Counted from the first letter of the stretch, positions 9,996 through 17,860 are shown. The stretch: 55,770 bases of DNA from Paenibacillus sp. Root444D2 (GCF_001426375.1 NZ_LMEO01000026.1:1-55770), one strand, 5' to 3'. Translations and numbers: made by a program. The notes: generated from the letters alone by a model not told the origin.

Positions 9996-10080
9996 TCTGC
10001 CATTTAACGTAATGAGGCTGCCGATCTTGCCGGCAGCCTCATCGTTGTAACGCATGCAACTAACGTTTTGCGTTAGTTGA
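9996..10080. repeat. Dispersed palindromic repeat, copy 1
   Basis: Contains GAGGCTGCCG / CGGCAGCCTC around a 7-nt loop (10014-10040), with the family flanks TTTAACGTAATGAGG on the left and GCGTTAGTTGA on the right. One of the best preserved copies. Confidence 0.75.
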
Positions 10081-10102
10081 AAAAATTTTCTTGAATCCGT
10101 AT

Positions 10103-10626
10103 TAACCTCTTAGTCGGTAATAGTTCTCAGTATCATATATAGACCAGTTCCAAAACTTTGCACCCTGACTCATGATGAAACGGTCAAACCACAATTCTAA
10201 AACTATTCTTAAAAAAGCAGCTTTATCCTTCAACGAAACTCATATAATACTGTTTCTAATGTACTCTCTGAGGCAAGGATACGGACCCCCAAAAATATGA
10301 GCCATGGTTACGATAAATTTGTGATGTTCCTCCAAAATTTTTGAGGAAATTCCGACGCGATTGGCTAGTAATTGTTGAACCGCTAATTCCCCTTCCAAAC
10401 TTAGTTGGTTTAGCAAGTCATTGTTTTGTCCTACCATTTTGCTGATTTCCAATAAAGTCTGTGTTTCGACGCCTGATGGCCGACACGCTAATTTGGAAAA
10501 TTGAATATCGAACTCCTCCAGCCGTCGCTTTAAGTGAAGAATTTCTTCTTGACGTTGTACAGAAGTTTTTGATCTTTTCGATTGAAAAAGGTTCTTCACC
10601 TCTTTGGTTACTCTCTTAAGAAGCAT
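10103..10626 (-). pseudogene. Unknown coiled-coil-like protein interrupted by an in-frame TGA
   Basis: The ATG at 10626 has AAGGAGG 8 nt upstream and opens a 128-residue frame: a basic N-terminus, then charged, coiled-coil-like helices (RQEEILHLKRRLEEF). The frame stops at TGA (10242-10240). In the same frame after the TGA, 45 further sensible codons follow (including RIVLELWFDRFIMSQ and FWNWSIYDTENYYRL) up to TAA at 10103. The simplest reading is a nonsense mutation in a roughly 173-residue gene. An upstream in-frame start at 10716 exists but lacks a ribosome site. Family not recognised. Confidence 0.6.
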
Positions 10627-10771
10627 GTCTAATTCCTCCTTTTTTCTCTTGAACGAAAAAAGGAAGCGAGGGAATAGAGCCCTAAAATATAAAGACCCAT
10701 TTAATGTTTCTATCATTTTCTTTCAACGCTGACGAAGTTAGCTGACGGATTCGGGTTGAAAGTTAACCCTA

Positions 10772-10786
10772 ACACTTAATAAGTGT
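10772..10786. promoter_or_regulatory. 15-bp palindrome upstream of the interrupted gene
   Basis: ACACTTA-A-TAAGTGT is a perfect palindrome about 145 bp upstream of the ATG at 10626. It could be an operator. No adjacent regulator gene is obvious. Confidence 0.35.
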
Positions 10787-10947
10787 ACTCACCCCAGAAA
10801 CTTGGTTCCCCCGCTTCTTTAATTCTAAAGAATTAAGCGTAGTATGATTCATTCTTATTTTATCAATTTACCCCAATACATAATTAGAAGCAATAGTAAT
10901 ATTTACTTATATTTTTTATGTCTATTTTCAACTAATAGTTCAATTTT

Positions 10948-11030
10948 ACTGCGGTTAACGCAGCAAAGCCGCCGATCATCGGCAGCCCTAAGTTCCTTTA
11001 TTGAACAAACGTTCTCCCGTTAGTTGAACA
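10948..11030. repeat. Dispersed palindromic repeat, copy 2 (degenerate)
   Basis: Degenerate core AAGCCGCCG / CGGCAGCCC with the well preserved right flank TCCCGTTAGTTGAACAGGC. The right end runs directly into a 5'-truncated reading frame at 11026. Confidence 0.65.
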
Positions 11031-11196
11031 GGCATTTGACAGCAGTTTGTTCGAAAAAATCATGGTCCTGTTCCATCAGCAATCACACGATAACCTACCA
11101 ATTACTTTAGATATTGAACTATTGTTCTCGTTAGCTTACTGTATTCGTGGAACGATGACCATGACCCAAGGGTTAATTATGGTGGTAAAATACTAG
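11026..11196 (+). pseudogene. 5'-truncated gene fragment, C-terminal part only
   Basis: Starting inside the right flank of repeat copy 2, 56 sensible codons run to TAG at 11194, with no start codon suitable for the whole. Residues such as LFEKIMVLF and IELLFSLAYCIRGTM form an amphipathic helical pattern reminiscent of TetR-type C-terminal domains, but this is only an impression. The fragment ends 18 bp before the phosphotransferase ATG. The upstream part of the gene is missing. Confidence 0.45.
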
Positions 11197-11214
11197 ATAA
11201 AGGGGTGAGCATGT

Positions 11215-12091
11215 ATGAAGGGTTTGCTTGATGCTGCATTACAAATATTGAACATAGATAAGAATGATATCGAAATTTTAGGTGAGGGATTTGGGAGTAT
11301 CGTTATTGAACAGAAAGACGGAACTGTCTTTAGGATTGCTAAAACCATAGAAACCGCACGTCAATACACAAAAGAGGTTCAGATGCTACCTCAGATCCGT
11401 GCATTCCTAGATATTGAAATACCATTACCTATTTCGTATATGTTTGATCCGTCTATCACTCCTTCGGGAATCATAGGATATAAAAAAATGAAAGGAACCC
11501 CTCTTAATCCGGATGTGCTCATCTCCAAAAATCCAAATGTTATTGCCAAACAACTAGCGAAATTTATTATTAAGCTACATCAAATACCAATCAATAAGTT
11601 AGATAGCAGTTGTCCGCAAGAATCAAACAACCAACTCTTTATAAAGATATTACGTGAAGATACACAAGAAATATTAAACCGTAAAAGAGCAACAGAAAAT
11701 GGCTAAATGGTGGGAGGAAGCATTGGAAGATAGTACGTTTTTTTTCCATCGCTTCGTATTGTGCCACGGAGATTTATGGTATGGAAACATTTTGGTTGAT
11801 GATTTATGTTCAGGTATAACGGGAATTATCGACTTTAGTGATATGACTATAGGTGACCCTGCAAAAGATTTGGCAACGCAAGGTTATCTGGGAGTGGACT
11901 TTTATAATCAGATATTAAGTGAATATAAACATTCATTTCCAGAAGACACGACCATTGAACATAGAGTGAAAAAACATCAAGGACTGCGTGAATTAGGTGG
12001 ATTACGTTACGCGATTAAACATAATATTTCCGAACTCGAAGATTCATTATCAAAAATAAGAACCGTAATATTTGCATCAAGTGACGGTTAG
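11215..12091 (+). pseudogene. Aminoglycoside/choline-kinase-like phosphotransferase, frameshifted
   Basis: Two overlapping frames make one APH-fold kinase of about 292 residues. The first (11215-11706) has the N-lobe: a glycine-rich strand (LGEGFGSIVIEQ), a candidate lysine in FRIAKT and the hinge region. The second (continuing from 11687 to 12091) has the catalytic loop CHGDLWYGN and the metal-binding IIDFSD. The break is in an A run at 11683-11686. Removing one A joins CGT AAA to GAG CAA and restores a continuous protein through the second frame. A ribosome site (AGGGGTG) precedes the ATG. This is either a real one-base insertion or a sequencing error; substrate unknown. Confidence 0.75.
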
Positions 12092-12117
12092 AGCACGATT
12101 GCCAATTCAAACAACAC

Positions 12118-12150
12118 AAAAAAGCCTATGCGAATTACTCGTCTAGGCTT
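12118..12150 (-). terminator. Terminator between convergent genes
   Basis: AAGCCTA..CG / CG..TAGGCTT hairpin with six Ts following on the minus strand, 13 bp beyond the stop of the metallophosphoesterase gene. Confidence 0.7.
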
Positions 12151-12162
12151 AATTCTATCTAG

Positions 12163-12924
12163 CTAAAGATGGTGCATTGTTATCTCACTTCTGACTAGAA
12201 ATCTTGCATTAATCCCCGTCTGTCCAATTCCCTTCGATATATCGTAAGTACCATATTGATTATTATGGAGTCCTTTATATATTCCCCTCCTAGGTAAGTC
12301 TCCTGTATTTTTGATACTAAAAAAAAATGGGATATTAAATTGTTTACCATGAAGATGCCCAGCCATTAAAAAGTCATAGTGTTTATTTAAATGTAAGACT
12401 ACGTTAGGATCGTGGGTAATAACGACTTTAGTTCTATTGTGATCAACAGCGTGGAACGATGCTTCAATGTTGCTCATACCTGAATCAAAATCATCAATTC
12501 CAATTAACTCAAATTGATCTAAATGTACCGATTCATTCCTTAATAAATGCAAACCATATTTTCTAAGTAGATTGATTAAATCCTTAACATTTTTTTGCTG
12601 ATAATCATGGTTTCCGAGAACACAATAAATTGGTACGTTACAAATAGTCAATGCTCTTAGATACTTCTCTAGTTTGGAGAGACTTTTACTACGTTTGGTA
12701 AAATCACCTGTAATAATAATATAATTTGGATTCTCGCGATGAATAATAGTTGTAATTTTCGATGGACTTATTCTTAATCGTTCTACATGCAAATCACTAA
12801 TCTGTAGGATTTTCAAATTTAAATTCAGAGGATGTTTAATCTGCTCAATTTTTAACCATTGTGTAGGTAAAATTAAACTTATATAAAATAAGAGTATTAG
12901 AATCACTATGGAAATATAAATCAC
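12163..12924 (-). CDS. Membrane-anchored metallophosphoesterase (YkuE-like)
   Basis: 253 residues. An N-terminal hydrophobic segment (about 1-20) acts as an uncleaved anchor or signal. The calcineurin-type metal-binding motifs are all present in order: ISDLH (about 43-46), TGDF (about 72-75), GNHD (about 107-110), ITHD (about 169-172) and GHLHGKQ (about 193-199). This family includes UDP-2,3-diacylglucosamine hydrolase-like and YkuE-like enzymes with two-metal centres; the substrate cannot be deduced. It is monocistronic, facing the broken phosphotransferase gene. Confidence 0.85.
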   Translation of the reverse strand: MIYISIVILILLFYISLILPTQWLKIEQIKHPLNLNLKILQISDLHVERLRISPSKITTIIHRENPNYIIITGDFTKRSKSLSKLEKYLRALTICNVPIYCVLGNHDYQQKNVKDLINLLRKYGLHLLRNESVHLDQFELIGIDDFDSGMSNIEASFHAVDHNRTKVVITHDPNVVLHLNKHYDFLMAGHLHGKQFNIPFFFSIKNTGDLPRRGIYKGLHNNQYGTYDISKGIGQTGINARFLVRSEITMHHL

Positions 12925-13048
12925 TTCAGCATCCTCCTCTTATAAGATTCATTTCGTGGAAGTAACATTAATTCTAGATTATTTTGGATTAATAGATCTG
13001 GAGTTAGGTAATTTCAATTCCTTATCGTTTCGGCCATTTAGCTCAATA

Positions 13049-13150
13049 TAAACAGGCTGCTCCCACGGTGGCCTGCCTGTTATCGTTTATTTAGCTCTCA
13101 TTGCCCGTTCGCTGAACGAATAAGGCTGCCCATCGATGGCAGCCTTATGT
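13049..13150. repeat. Dispersed palindromic repeat, copies 3a and 3b in tandem
   Basis: A partial copy (13049-13117, CAGGCTGCTCC..GGCCTGCCTG, flank TTGCCCGTTCGCTGAACG) overlaps a second short copy with hairpin AAGGCTGCC / GGCAGCCTT (13122-13147). The second hairpin lies just after the stop of the minus-strand gene at 13152 and may double as its terminator. The rest of 12925-13048 shows nothing recognisable. Confidence 0.6.
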
Positions 13151-13151
13151 C

Positions 13152-13544
13152 TTACATTCTACGCTTTTTTACAACTATGACAGCGGTAACGTTAATTAAT
13201 AATATAACACCTAAACATATAGCATAAACAATGATTTGTATAACTTGACCCAATCCATCTGTTTCAGTTACCCACCACCAAACTGTACCTAAAAGCAAAC
13301 AAACAATATTAATAACTGTTGCGATTGAGATTATTGTGGCAAGTTTATGATTCTTATTTAACTTGACACTATAGTTACTCCACGCACTAACAAAAGCCTC
13401 TTGAGCTATGTCTTGGGCATAATGGAAATCACCTATTACGCTAAATGCTGTTGCATAGACTGCATTTGAGTATTTAGAAACTAATGCCGAGTACGCTTCT
13501 AAATCGCCCTGGTTCGCAGATTTAACCACCTCTTTATCTTCCAT
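13152..13544 (-). CDS. ECF sigma factor region 2 fused to a two-helix membrane tail
   Basis: 130 residues. Residues about 1-56 match sigma-70 region 2 of ECF sigma factors (ANQGDLEAYSALVSKYS and the region 2.2-like DIAQEAFVSAW). Region 4, required for -35 recognition, is absent. Instead, from about residue 60 the chain has two strong transmembrane helices (about 67-91 and 99-124) and a basic end VVKKRRM. The ATG follows GAGGTGAGTT, so it is probably translated. It is either a deletion fusion between a sigma gene and an unrelated membrane protein gene, or a genuine membrane-tethered sigma-like protein. No anti-sigma gene is adjacent. Confidence 0.7.
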   Translation of the reverse strand: MEDKEVVKSANQGDLEAYSALVSKYSNAVYATAFSVIGDFHYAQDIAQEAFVSAWSNYSVKLNKNHKLATIISIATVINIVCLLLGTVWWWVTETDGLGQVIQIIVYAICLGVILLINVTAVIVVKKRRM

Positions 13545-13671
13545 AACTCACCTCAACATCCCATACACTATATAGACGGAAAATCTTACTAAAACCAGTC
13601 AAACCATGAGTATTTTTTTAAATTCAATATGTAGAGAACTTATCCTTTATTTTTTGTCTCTTCAAACTAAA

Positions 13672-13800
13672 CTGCCCGTTCGTATTATGAGATATTTGGA
13701 TTCATTTTTCCCAATTCAACTTGAAGTAACCTGCCCGAAAGTGAAAAAAGGCTGCATTGTCAGCAGCCTCAAGCGAGCTATCGTTCCCTTTGACGAGAAA
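13672..13800. repeat. Dispersed palindromic repeat, copy 4 (with extra left flank)
   Basis: Left motif CTGCCCGTTCGTATTATGAG (13673 on) and again CTGCCCGAAAGTGA (13731 on), then AGGCTGC / GCAGCCT hairpin (13749-13769) and right flank GAGCTATCGTTCCC. The interval 13545-13846 contains nothing else I can identify. Confidence 0.55.
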
Positions 13801-13846
13801 CAAACTTCATCGGATACTAATTGTCGGGGTACATTGGCAGATGATA

Positions 13847-14038
13847 CTATTCTAAGTCATTTCGGGGATGCGGATTAATCGGCGGATATAAGAATTGATT
13901 ATCGAATTGATTATCTTTCTTCGGATCATGATCATCAGGATTTTCGCTTTCATCTGGCCTCTTAGCAGCAGTCATAGCCGACATAGCTTCAAAGCTCACG
14001 AAGTCTTCGACTTCATCAAACTGGTTGTTTTCAGTCAT
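13847..14038 (-). CDS. Small acidic hypothetical protein
   Basis: 63 residues from the ATG at 14038, chosen because AAGGAGG lies 6 nt upstream; the longer in-frame start at 14086 has no ribosome site. The protein is acidic and soluble: DEVEDFVSFEAMSAM at the N-terminus, then a D/P/N/K-rich stretch with two QFDNQF-like repeats and a proline-rich end (LYPPINPHPRNDLE). It has no cysteine, signal peptide or membrane helix. The leader-like N-terminus recalls peptide precursors, but no modification or export gene is nearby. Function unknown. Confidence 0.55.
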   Translation of the reverse strand: MTENNQFDEVEDFVSFEAMSAMTAAKRPDESENPDDHDPKKDNQFDNQFLYPPINPHPRNDLE

Positions 14039-14180
14039 TGTAAGCCTCCTTAAGGGGGATTTAATTACTAGGCAATTATTCGCCAAATATTTACTTTTTA
14101 TTCAGGAATTCAAGGAAGCAAAGCCCCCCCGTCTGCACAATAATTTAGTTTATTATTATCACTTGATTCCTTTTTCACTA

Positions 14181-14263
14181 AACTGCTAACGAAACGAGGC
14201 TGCCGTTTGTGCCGGCAGCCTCGTTTCGTTCTGTTTGAGCTATCGTTCTGCGTTAGCTTAACA
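14181..14263. repeat. Dispersed palindromic repeat, copy 5
   Basis: CGAGGCTGCCG / CGGCAGCCTCG hairpin (14195-14223) extended by GAAACGAGG / CCTCGTTTC, right flank GAGCTATCGTTCTGCGTTAGCTTAACA. Well preserved. Confidence 0.75.
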
Positions 14264-14305
14264 ACGCATGAGCCAATTTAGGTACACAAAACGGAGGTAA
14301 TTCAC

Positions 14306-14428
14306 CTAAATCAGAAAGGTCATCGCATAGATCAGACCGAAAACGCCCAACGTCTGCAAGCCGGACATCATATTCGTTTTGATCGTATCCTTGATATTAT
14401 GGAATGTAATGCGCATCATGATTTGCAT
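14306..14428 (-). pseudogene. Coding-like fragment of a membrane protein
   Basis: A 40-codon frame from ATG 14428 ends at TAG 14306 and includes FHNIKDTIKTNMMSGLQ followed by one hydrophobic helix (TLGVFGLIYAMTFLI). It looks like the C-terminus of an integral membrane protein with its upstream part lost. No family recognised. The frame upstream is closed by a stop. Confidence 0.3.
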
Positions 14429-14445
14429 TTGGACGCCCCGGATGA

Positions 14446-14662
14446 ATGACAACCTTTATTTTTGTTTTGATCTCCATTATCGAGTACGTAGGAGTCATCG
14501 TCTCCATGCTGGCGCTCTTTCGTTTACCCGATATCGCACTACGGTCCACAAATCCTCTATACATCAGTCATCTGCTCATTTCTCTCTTACGCGCTTTCGA
14601 TCATTGATTACATTATTTTTATTTTCGGATTATTTTCTAGCGAAAAATTTGAGTATATTTGA
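14446..14662 (+). pseudogene. Possible decayed small membrane protein
   Basis: From ATG 14446 a hydrophobic frame (FVLISIIEYVGVIVSMLALF) runs about 53 codons to a TGA. In the next frame a second hydrophobic stretch (ALSIIDYIIFIFGLFSS) continues to TGA at 14660. A single frameshift near 14580-14590 would join them into a two-helix membrane protein. Composition and order are suggestive, not proof. Confidence 0.3.
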
Positions 14663-14686
14663 GTTATTAAAACAGCTGAGTATACT
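14659..14686 (+). promoter_or_regulatory. SigA-type promoter of the luciferase-like gene
   Basis: TTGAGT (14659-14664) and TATACT (14681-14686) are separated by 16 bp, 90 bp upstream of the ATG. The inverted repeat AACAG / CTGTT flanks the -10 box and might be an operator. Confidence 0.5.
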
Positions 14687-14776
14687 GTTAAATCTAATGC
14701 TCGAAATAAATTCATGAATAGACGGCAATGCTATACACGACTTCGACTACCAAAAATGTTATTGAAGGTGAATAAA

Positions 14777-15718
14777 ATGAATCCATTCGATAATCACAAA
14801 GGTTACAATCGGATCTACAAAGAAGGCGAATTGACGTTGGGCCTGTTTGTCCCAATTGAGAATTTCCGTACCCAGACACCAACGATGGAAAATCAAGTGG
14901 AATTGGCGCAAAAGGCGGAAAACTACGGATTCTCCGCACTGTGGTTTCGCGATGTGCTGTTAGAGGATCCCAGTTTCGGCGACCCTGCAGTTGGACAAAT
15001 TTTCGACATGATGGTTTACTTGACATATATCGCTACTCAAACGAAAAAGATTGGATTAGGCACTGCCGCGGCCGTATTGCCGTTGAGACATCCTTTGCGT
15101 GTAGCGAAAGAAATCGCTTCTATCGATCGATTGTTTACCGATCGCCTTATTTTTGGCGTATCTTCTGGAGACCGTGGCTCAGATTTTATGGGCTTAAATA
15201 TTTCTGATGTCGGACGAGGAGAAGCATTTGTCGAGGCGTTTCATTTTATAAAAAGGGTTTTATACGAGGAATATCCGCCGGATCTTTTATTCGGTTCGAA
15301 TCTTGTACCTAAACCGACAAAACGAATTCCAACATTAATTACGGGCCAATCCCAGCAGAGTTTGGAATGGAACGCAGAACACGGCGATGGTTGGATCTAT
15401 TATCCGCGAAGCCCTTTCGAACAAAAGAATTCGATTAATGTTTGGAGAGAGTTGGTGGAGATTCATCAGCCCGGCGTTTTTAAACCGTTTACTCAGCCAA
15501 TGTATTTAGACTTGGCCGAAGACCCGAATGAACCTCCGAGACCCATAACAAAAGGCTATAGAATCGGAAGCAAACACCTCGTCGAATTGTTAAATCTTTA
15601 TAAGACTGTGGGAGTCAACCATTTAATGTTTTTCTTATACTACGGTCAAAGACCTGCCAACGAAGTCGTTCAGGAATTGGGCGAAGAGGTGTTGCCTGAC
15701 TTCCCTCCGCATGAATAG
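14777..15718 (+). CDS. Luciferase-like (LLM class) flavin oxidoreductase, BA3436 type
   Basis: 313 residues from ATG 14777, preferred over 14714 because GAAGGTG lies 6 nt upstream. It is a TIM-barrel bacterial-luciferase-like protein. The N-terminal GYNRIYKEGELTLGLFVP, the strand ALWFRDVLLEDPSFGDP and IGLGTAAAVLPLRHPLRVAK with GVSSGDR are typical of the LLM subfamily known as BA3436 type. Members use reduced flavin with oxygen; the substrate is unknown. It appears monocistronic with its own promoter. The subfamily assignment is from memory of its conserved N-terminus. Confidence 0.85.
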   Translation: MNPFDNHKGYNRIYKEGELTLGLFVPIENFRTQTPTMENQVELAQKAENYGFSALWFRDVLLEDPSFGDPAVGQIFDMMVYLTYIATQTKKIGLGTAAAVLPLRHPLRVAKEIASIDRLFTDRLIFGVSSGDRGSDFMGLNISDVGRGEAFVEAFHFIKRVLYEEYPPDLLFGSNLVPKPTKRIPTLITGQSQQSLEWNAEHGDGWIYYPRSPFEQKNSINVWRELVEIHQPGVFKPFTQPMYLDLAEDPNEPPRPITKGYRIGSKHLVELLNLYKTVGVNHLMFFLYYGQRPANEVVQELGEEVLPDFPPHE

Positions 15719-15799
15719 CTTTCTATTGAGGGCGTTGTCTAAATCCCCGCCCTGCGGTTTTCAGGAACGCGCGCTGTGGTAATTTTAGGGTTAACAGAA

Positions 15800-15961
15800 T
15801 CAACTTCGCACCTCTTCCAGCTGTATCATTCGATCCTCATCACCGATTTTCAAACCTACATTCGATGAAAGCTCCGTGTTAACAGTTATAACGATATGAT
15901 GATTCTGGTCAACAAAATGGATAGATCAATCCAATTTAATCAAGGCCGCTTAATTTATTTT
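15800..15961 (-). pseudogene. Coding-like remnant with internal stop
   Basis: A minus-strand frame ending TGA at 15800 encodes about 43 sensible residues (HFVDQNHHIVITVN, GLKIGDEDRMIQLEEV), preceded in frame by a TGA and then LIKLD. It looks like the C-terminus of a small protein, now interrupted and without a start. The remaining part of 15719-15977 holds nothing identifiable. Confidence 0.3.
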
Positions 15962-15977
15962 ACCTAGAATCTTGTAA

Positions 15978-16020
15978 GCAAAAAACTCTTGTCAGCGATA
16001 TGGGCGGCAAGAGTTTTTGC
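15978..16020 (-). terminator. Terminator of the MerR-controlled SDR gene
   Basis: CAAAAACTCTTG / CAAGAGTTTTTG is a near-perfect 12-bp stem with a 16-nt loop, immediately downstream of the SDR stop at 16037. A/T-rich arms let it act in both directions. Confidence 0.7.
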
Positions 16021-16036
16021 TTCCGGCAGTTGCGGG

Positions 16037-16747
16037 TTACCAGGCGTAAACGCCCTTCTCATCCAAGAATTCGCCGTTATGACGTTTGCCATCTGTCGCA
16101 TAACCCACTATAATCGCAGCGGCGGCTTCTTTCGATTTACCGCCTGCAGCATTGCCGTTAAGATCAGTTGAGGTGAATCCAGGCGTTACCGCAAATACTT
16201 GAGCGCTGCTGTTTTTGACTTCATAAGCCATTGAAAGTGTCATGGCATTGTTGGCCGTTTTAGATGAGTTATAATCGAATGCGTTTAAAGTATATTCAGC
16301 ATTTTGCATATGGTCCAGAGAAGCCATGTCGGTCGATACATTGACGATTGTGCCTTCGTTATCTTTGATTAACGGGAACAAACGCTGGTTCAAACGGAAG
16401 GTTCCGAAAAAGTTAACTTCGAAGGCATTCCGCAGATCTTCCTCTTTGGTATCCGTAAAAGAACGGGAGAAAGCGCCAGGCATACCAGCGTTATTGATCA
16501 GAAGCTTCAAGTCCGGATAATTCTTGTTGATCGTATCGGATGCCTGTTCGATGGTTTTCAAGTCACCCATGTCGATTTGTACAAATTCTACGTCTAACCC
16601 CTTGGAAGTTAACTCGGAAACGGCTGCTTCACCCCGTTCGGCACTGCGTGCACCAAGGATGACTTTCCATCCAGCTTTACCTAACTGCTTAACGATTTCA
16701 ATTCCGATTCCTTTATTTGCTCCGGTTACAAAGGCGGTCTTTTTCAT
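16037..16747 (-). CDS. Short-chain dehydrogenase/reductase under MerR control
   Basis: 236 residues, classical SDR: TGANKGIG (about 8-15), DMGDL after strand 3, NNAG (about 88-91), NVSTDM and the YxxxK catalytic pair in DYNSSKTAN. It resembles carbonyl-reductase-like SDRs of bacilli. It is divergent from a MerR gene and has a MerR-type promoter with a 19-bp spacer at 16792-16822, so it is most likely the activated target gene. The ATG follows GAAGGATTCGC. Confidence 0.9.
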   Translation of the reverse strand: MKKTAFVTGANKGIGIEIVKQLGKAGWKVILGARSAERGEAAVSELTSKGLDVEFVQIDMGDLKTIEQASDTINKNYPDLKLLINNAGMPGAFSRSFTDTKEEDLRNAFEVNFFGTFRLNQRLFPLIKDNEGTIVNVSTDMASLDHMQNAEYTLNAFDYNSSKTANNAMTLSMAYEVKNSSAQVFAVTPGFTSTDLNGNAAGGKSKEAAAAIIVGYATDGKRHNGEFLDEKGVYAW

Positions 16748-16791
16748 GCGAATCCTTCTTTCCCTAATTTGATTTTTCTTTAACGATTTAT

Positions 16792-16822
16792 AAGTTACTA
16801 TGCTACACTAAGTGTAGGTCAA
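16792..16822 (-). promoter_or_regulatory. MerR-type promoter with 19-bp spacer and palindromic operator
   Basis: On the minus strand TTGACC (16822-16817) and TAACTT (16797-16792) are 19 bp apart. The over-long spacer is typical of MerR-activated promoters, which the regulator untwists. The perfect palindrome CTACACT-A-AGTGTAG (16803-16817) sits in the spacer against the -35 box, where MerR dimers bind. Confidence 0.75.
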
Positions 16823-16851
16823 CAATTAATTTTTTATAAAAGAGGGTTAGT

Positions 16852-17211
16852 ATGTTAACGATTGGAGAAGTGGCGAAGGAAGTCGGGATCAATATTGGAG
16901 CGATCCGCTTTTACGAAAGAAAGGGACTGTTGAAACCTGCTGCCCGAAGCGAGCAGAATAACCGTCTTTATACGGATGATGATCTGAGCTGGCTGGTTTT
17001 TATCAAATGTCTTCGCGAAACCGGAATGAGTGTGGAGGACATCAAAAAGTATTATGATAAGGTGAACGAAGGAACCTCAACCCTGCCGGAGAGAATCAAA
17101 CTGATTGAAGATCAAAAGAAAAAGCTGCTGAAAGATATTGAGGAGAAGGAAGCGCAGCTCGTTCATTTGGAAGAAAAACTAAAGCGCTATTATCGCGGGG
17201 AAAATTATTAA
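16852..17211 (+). CDS. MerR-family transcriptional regulator
   Basis: 119 residues. The N-terminal winged helix MLTIGEVAKEVGINIGAIRF, with the YERKGLL signature, is followed by the second wing and then a long C-terminal coiled coil (about 80-115, KKKLLKDIEEKEAQLVHLE). No cysteine-rich metal site is seen, so it belongs with the drug/aldehyde-sensing rather than metal-sensing MerR group. It is divergent from the SDR gene and presumably activates it and represses itself through the shared operator. Confidence 0.9.
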   Translation: MLTIGEVAKEVGINIGAIRFYERKGLLKPAARSEQNNRLYTDDDLSWLVFIKCLRETGMSVEDIKKYYDKVNEGTSTLPERIKLIEDQKKKLLKDIEEKEAQLVHLEEKLKRYYRGENY

Positions 17212-17273
17212 TATAAGCTGGGTCATATAGACTGAATTTTGTATCTCATGTAAGAACAAGTACCCTAATGATG

Positions 17274-17474
17274 TTATCCGCATAGGAATGCCGAAACGTT
17301 ATCCTCCGAAACCCATCCGTTCGCCGCCGTCAGCATTGCATCGACTTCGTCCGTATACGCAGTGGTCAAGAACCAAGGATAGGCGATTGAAAAGATGCTA
17401 TCACTCAGTCGATTCACCGCGGCGTTCACGACTCGAATGGGATTTTCATGGATGCCTTCTTCATCCAAATCCAT
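17274..17474 (-). CDS. Hypothetical protein, possible gene fragment
   Basis: 66 codons with composition like real coding sequence and higher GC than the flanks (RVVNAAVNRLSDSIFSIAYP, DEVDAMLTAANGWVSEDNV). No ribosome site precedes the ATG, so it may be the 3' fragment of a larger gene. Nothing else is visible between the MerR stop and 17540. Confidence 0.35.
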   Translation of the reverse strand: MDLDEEGIHENPIRVVNAAVNRLSDSIFSIAYPWFLTTAYTDEVDAMLTAANGWVSEDNVSAFLCG

Positions 17475-17557
17475 TGGTAAGTTATTGTTGTTTTAGTATG
17501 AAAAATATGCCAGTGATTGTAATCGAAATCAATATCTGATTATGGTTCATTGACGTA

Positions 17558-17610
17558 TCTGCCCGTCCCTCGCATTGACGGCTGCCCCGCGGCAGCCGTT
17601 TTGTTATCTC
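17558..17610. repeat. Dispersed palindromic repeat, copy 6 (short)
   Basis: ACGGCTGCC / GGCAGCCGT with a 2-nt centre (17578-17598), left flank CTGCCCGTCCCTCGC, degenerate right flank. Confidence 0.6.
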
Positions 17611-17622
17611 CCTTAATCTGAA

Positions 17623-17772
17623 TTACTTCACCATATATTGCCCTCCGAAAGTCTCCATTTTCTCCTTACGCCCATCTACCTTAGTGCAAGATAATGCATT
17701 CACATCATTTTTGGGGGAAACAAGAAAAATAAGACTGACTATAAGTAAAGACATCCAAATTTTAAACTTCAA
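17623..17772 (-). CDS. Small secreted peptide candidate (49 aa)
   Basis: A TTG at 17772 with AGGGG 9 nt upstream opens a 49-codon frame. MKFKIWMSLLIVSLIFLV is a clear signal-peptide-like segment (K charges, hydrophobic core) with a plausible cleavage after VNA. A 24-residue polar mature part follows with one Cys and KVDGRKEKMETFGGQY. It could be a short secreted peptide or the 5' stub of a larger exported protein. No neighbours suggest a role. It is too short for ordinary gene callers. Confidence 0.5.
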   Translation of the reverse strand: MKFKIWMSLLIVSLIFLVSPKNDVNALSCTKVDGRKEKMETFGGQYMVK

Positions 17773-17860
17773 TCAACTCAACCCCTAAATGTGTGAAGTA
17801 CTTTAAGTTTAAGTCGAAACCTCCTATCATTCTAAATTTACTTGATTGTATATTAATTCC

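Noticed and set aside
13606..13878. 90-codon plus-strand ORF
   Set aside because: It runs through repeat copy 4, has no ribosome site and no recognisable domain; the composition is not protein-like in the second half.
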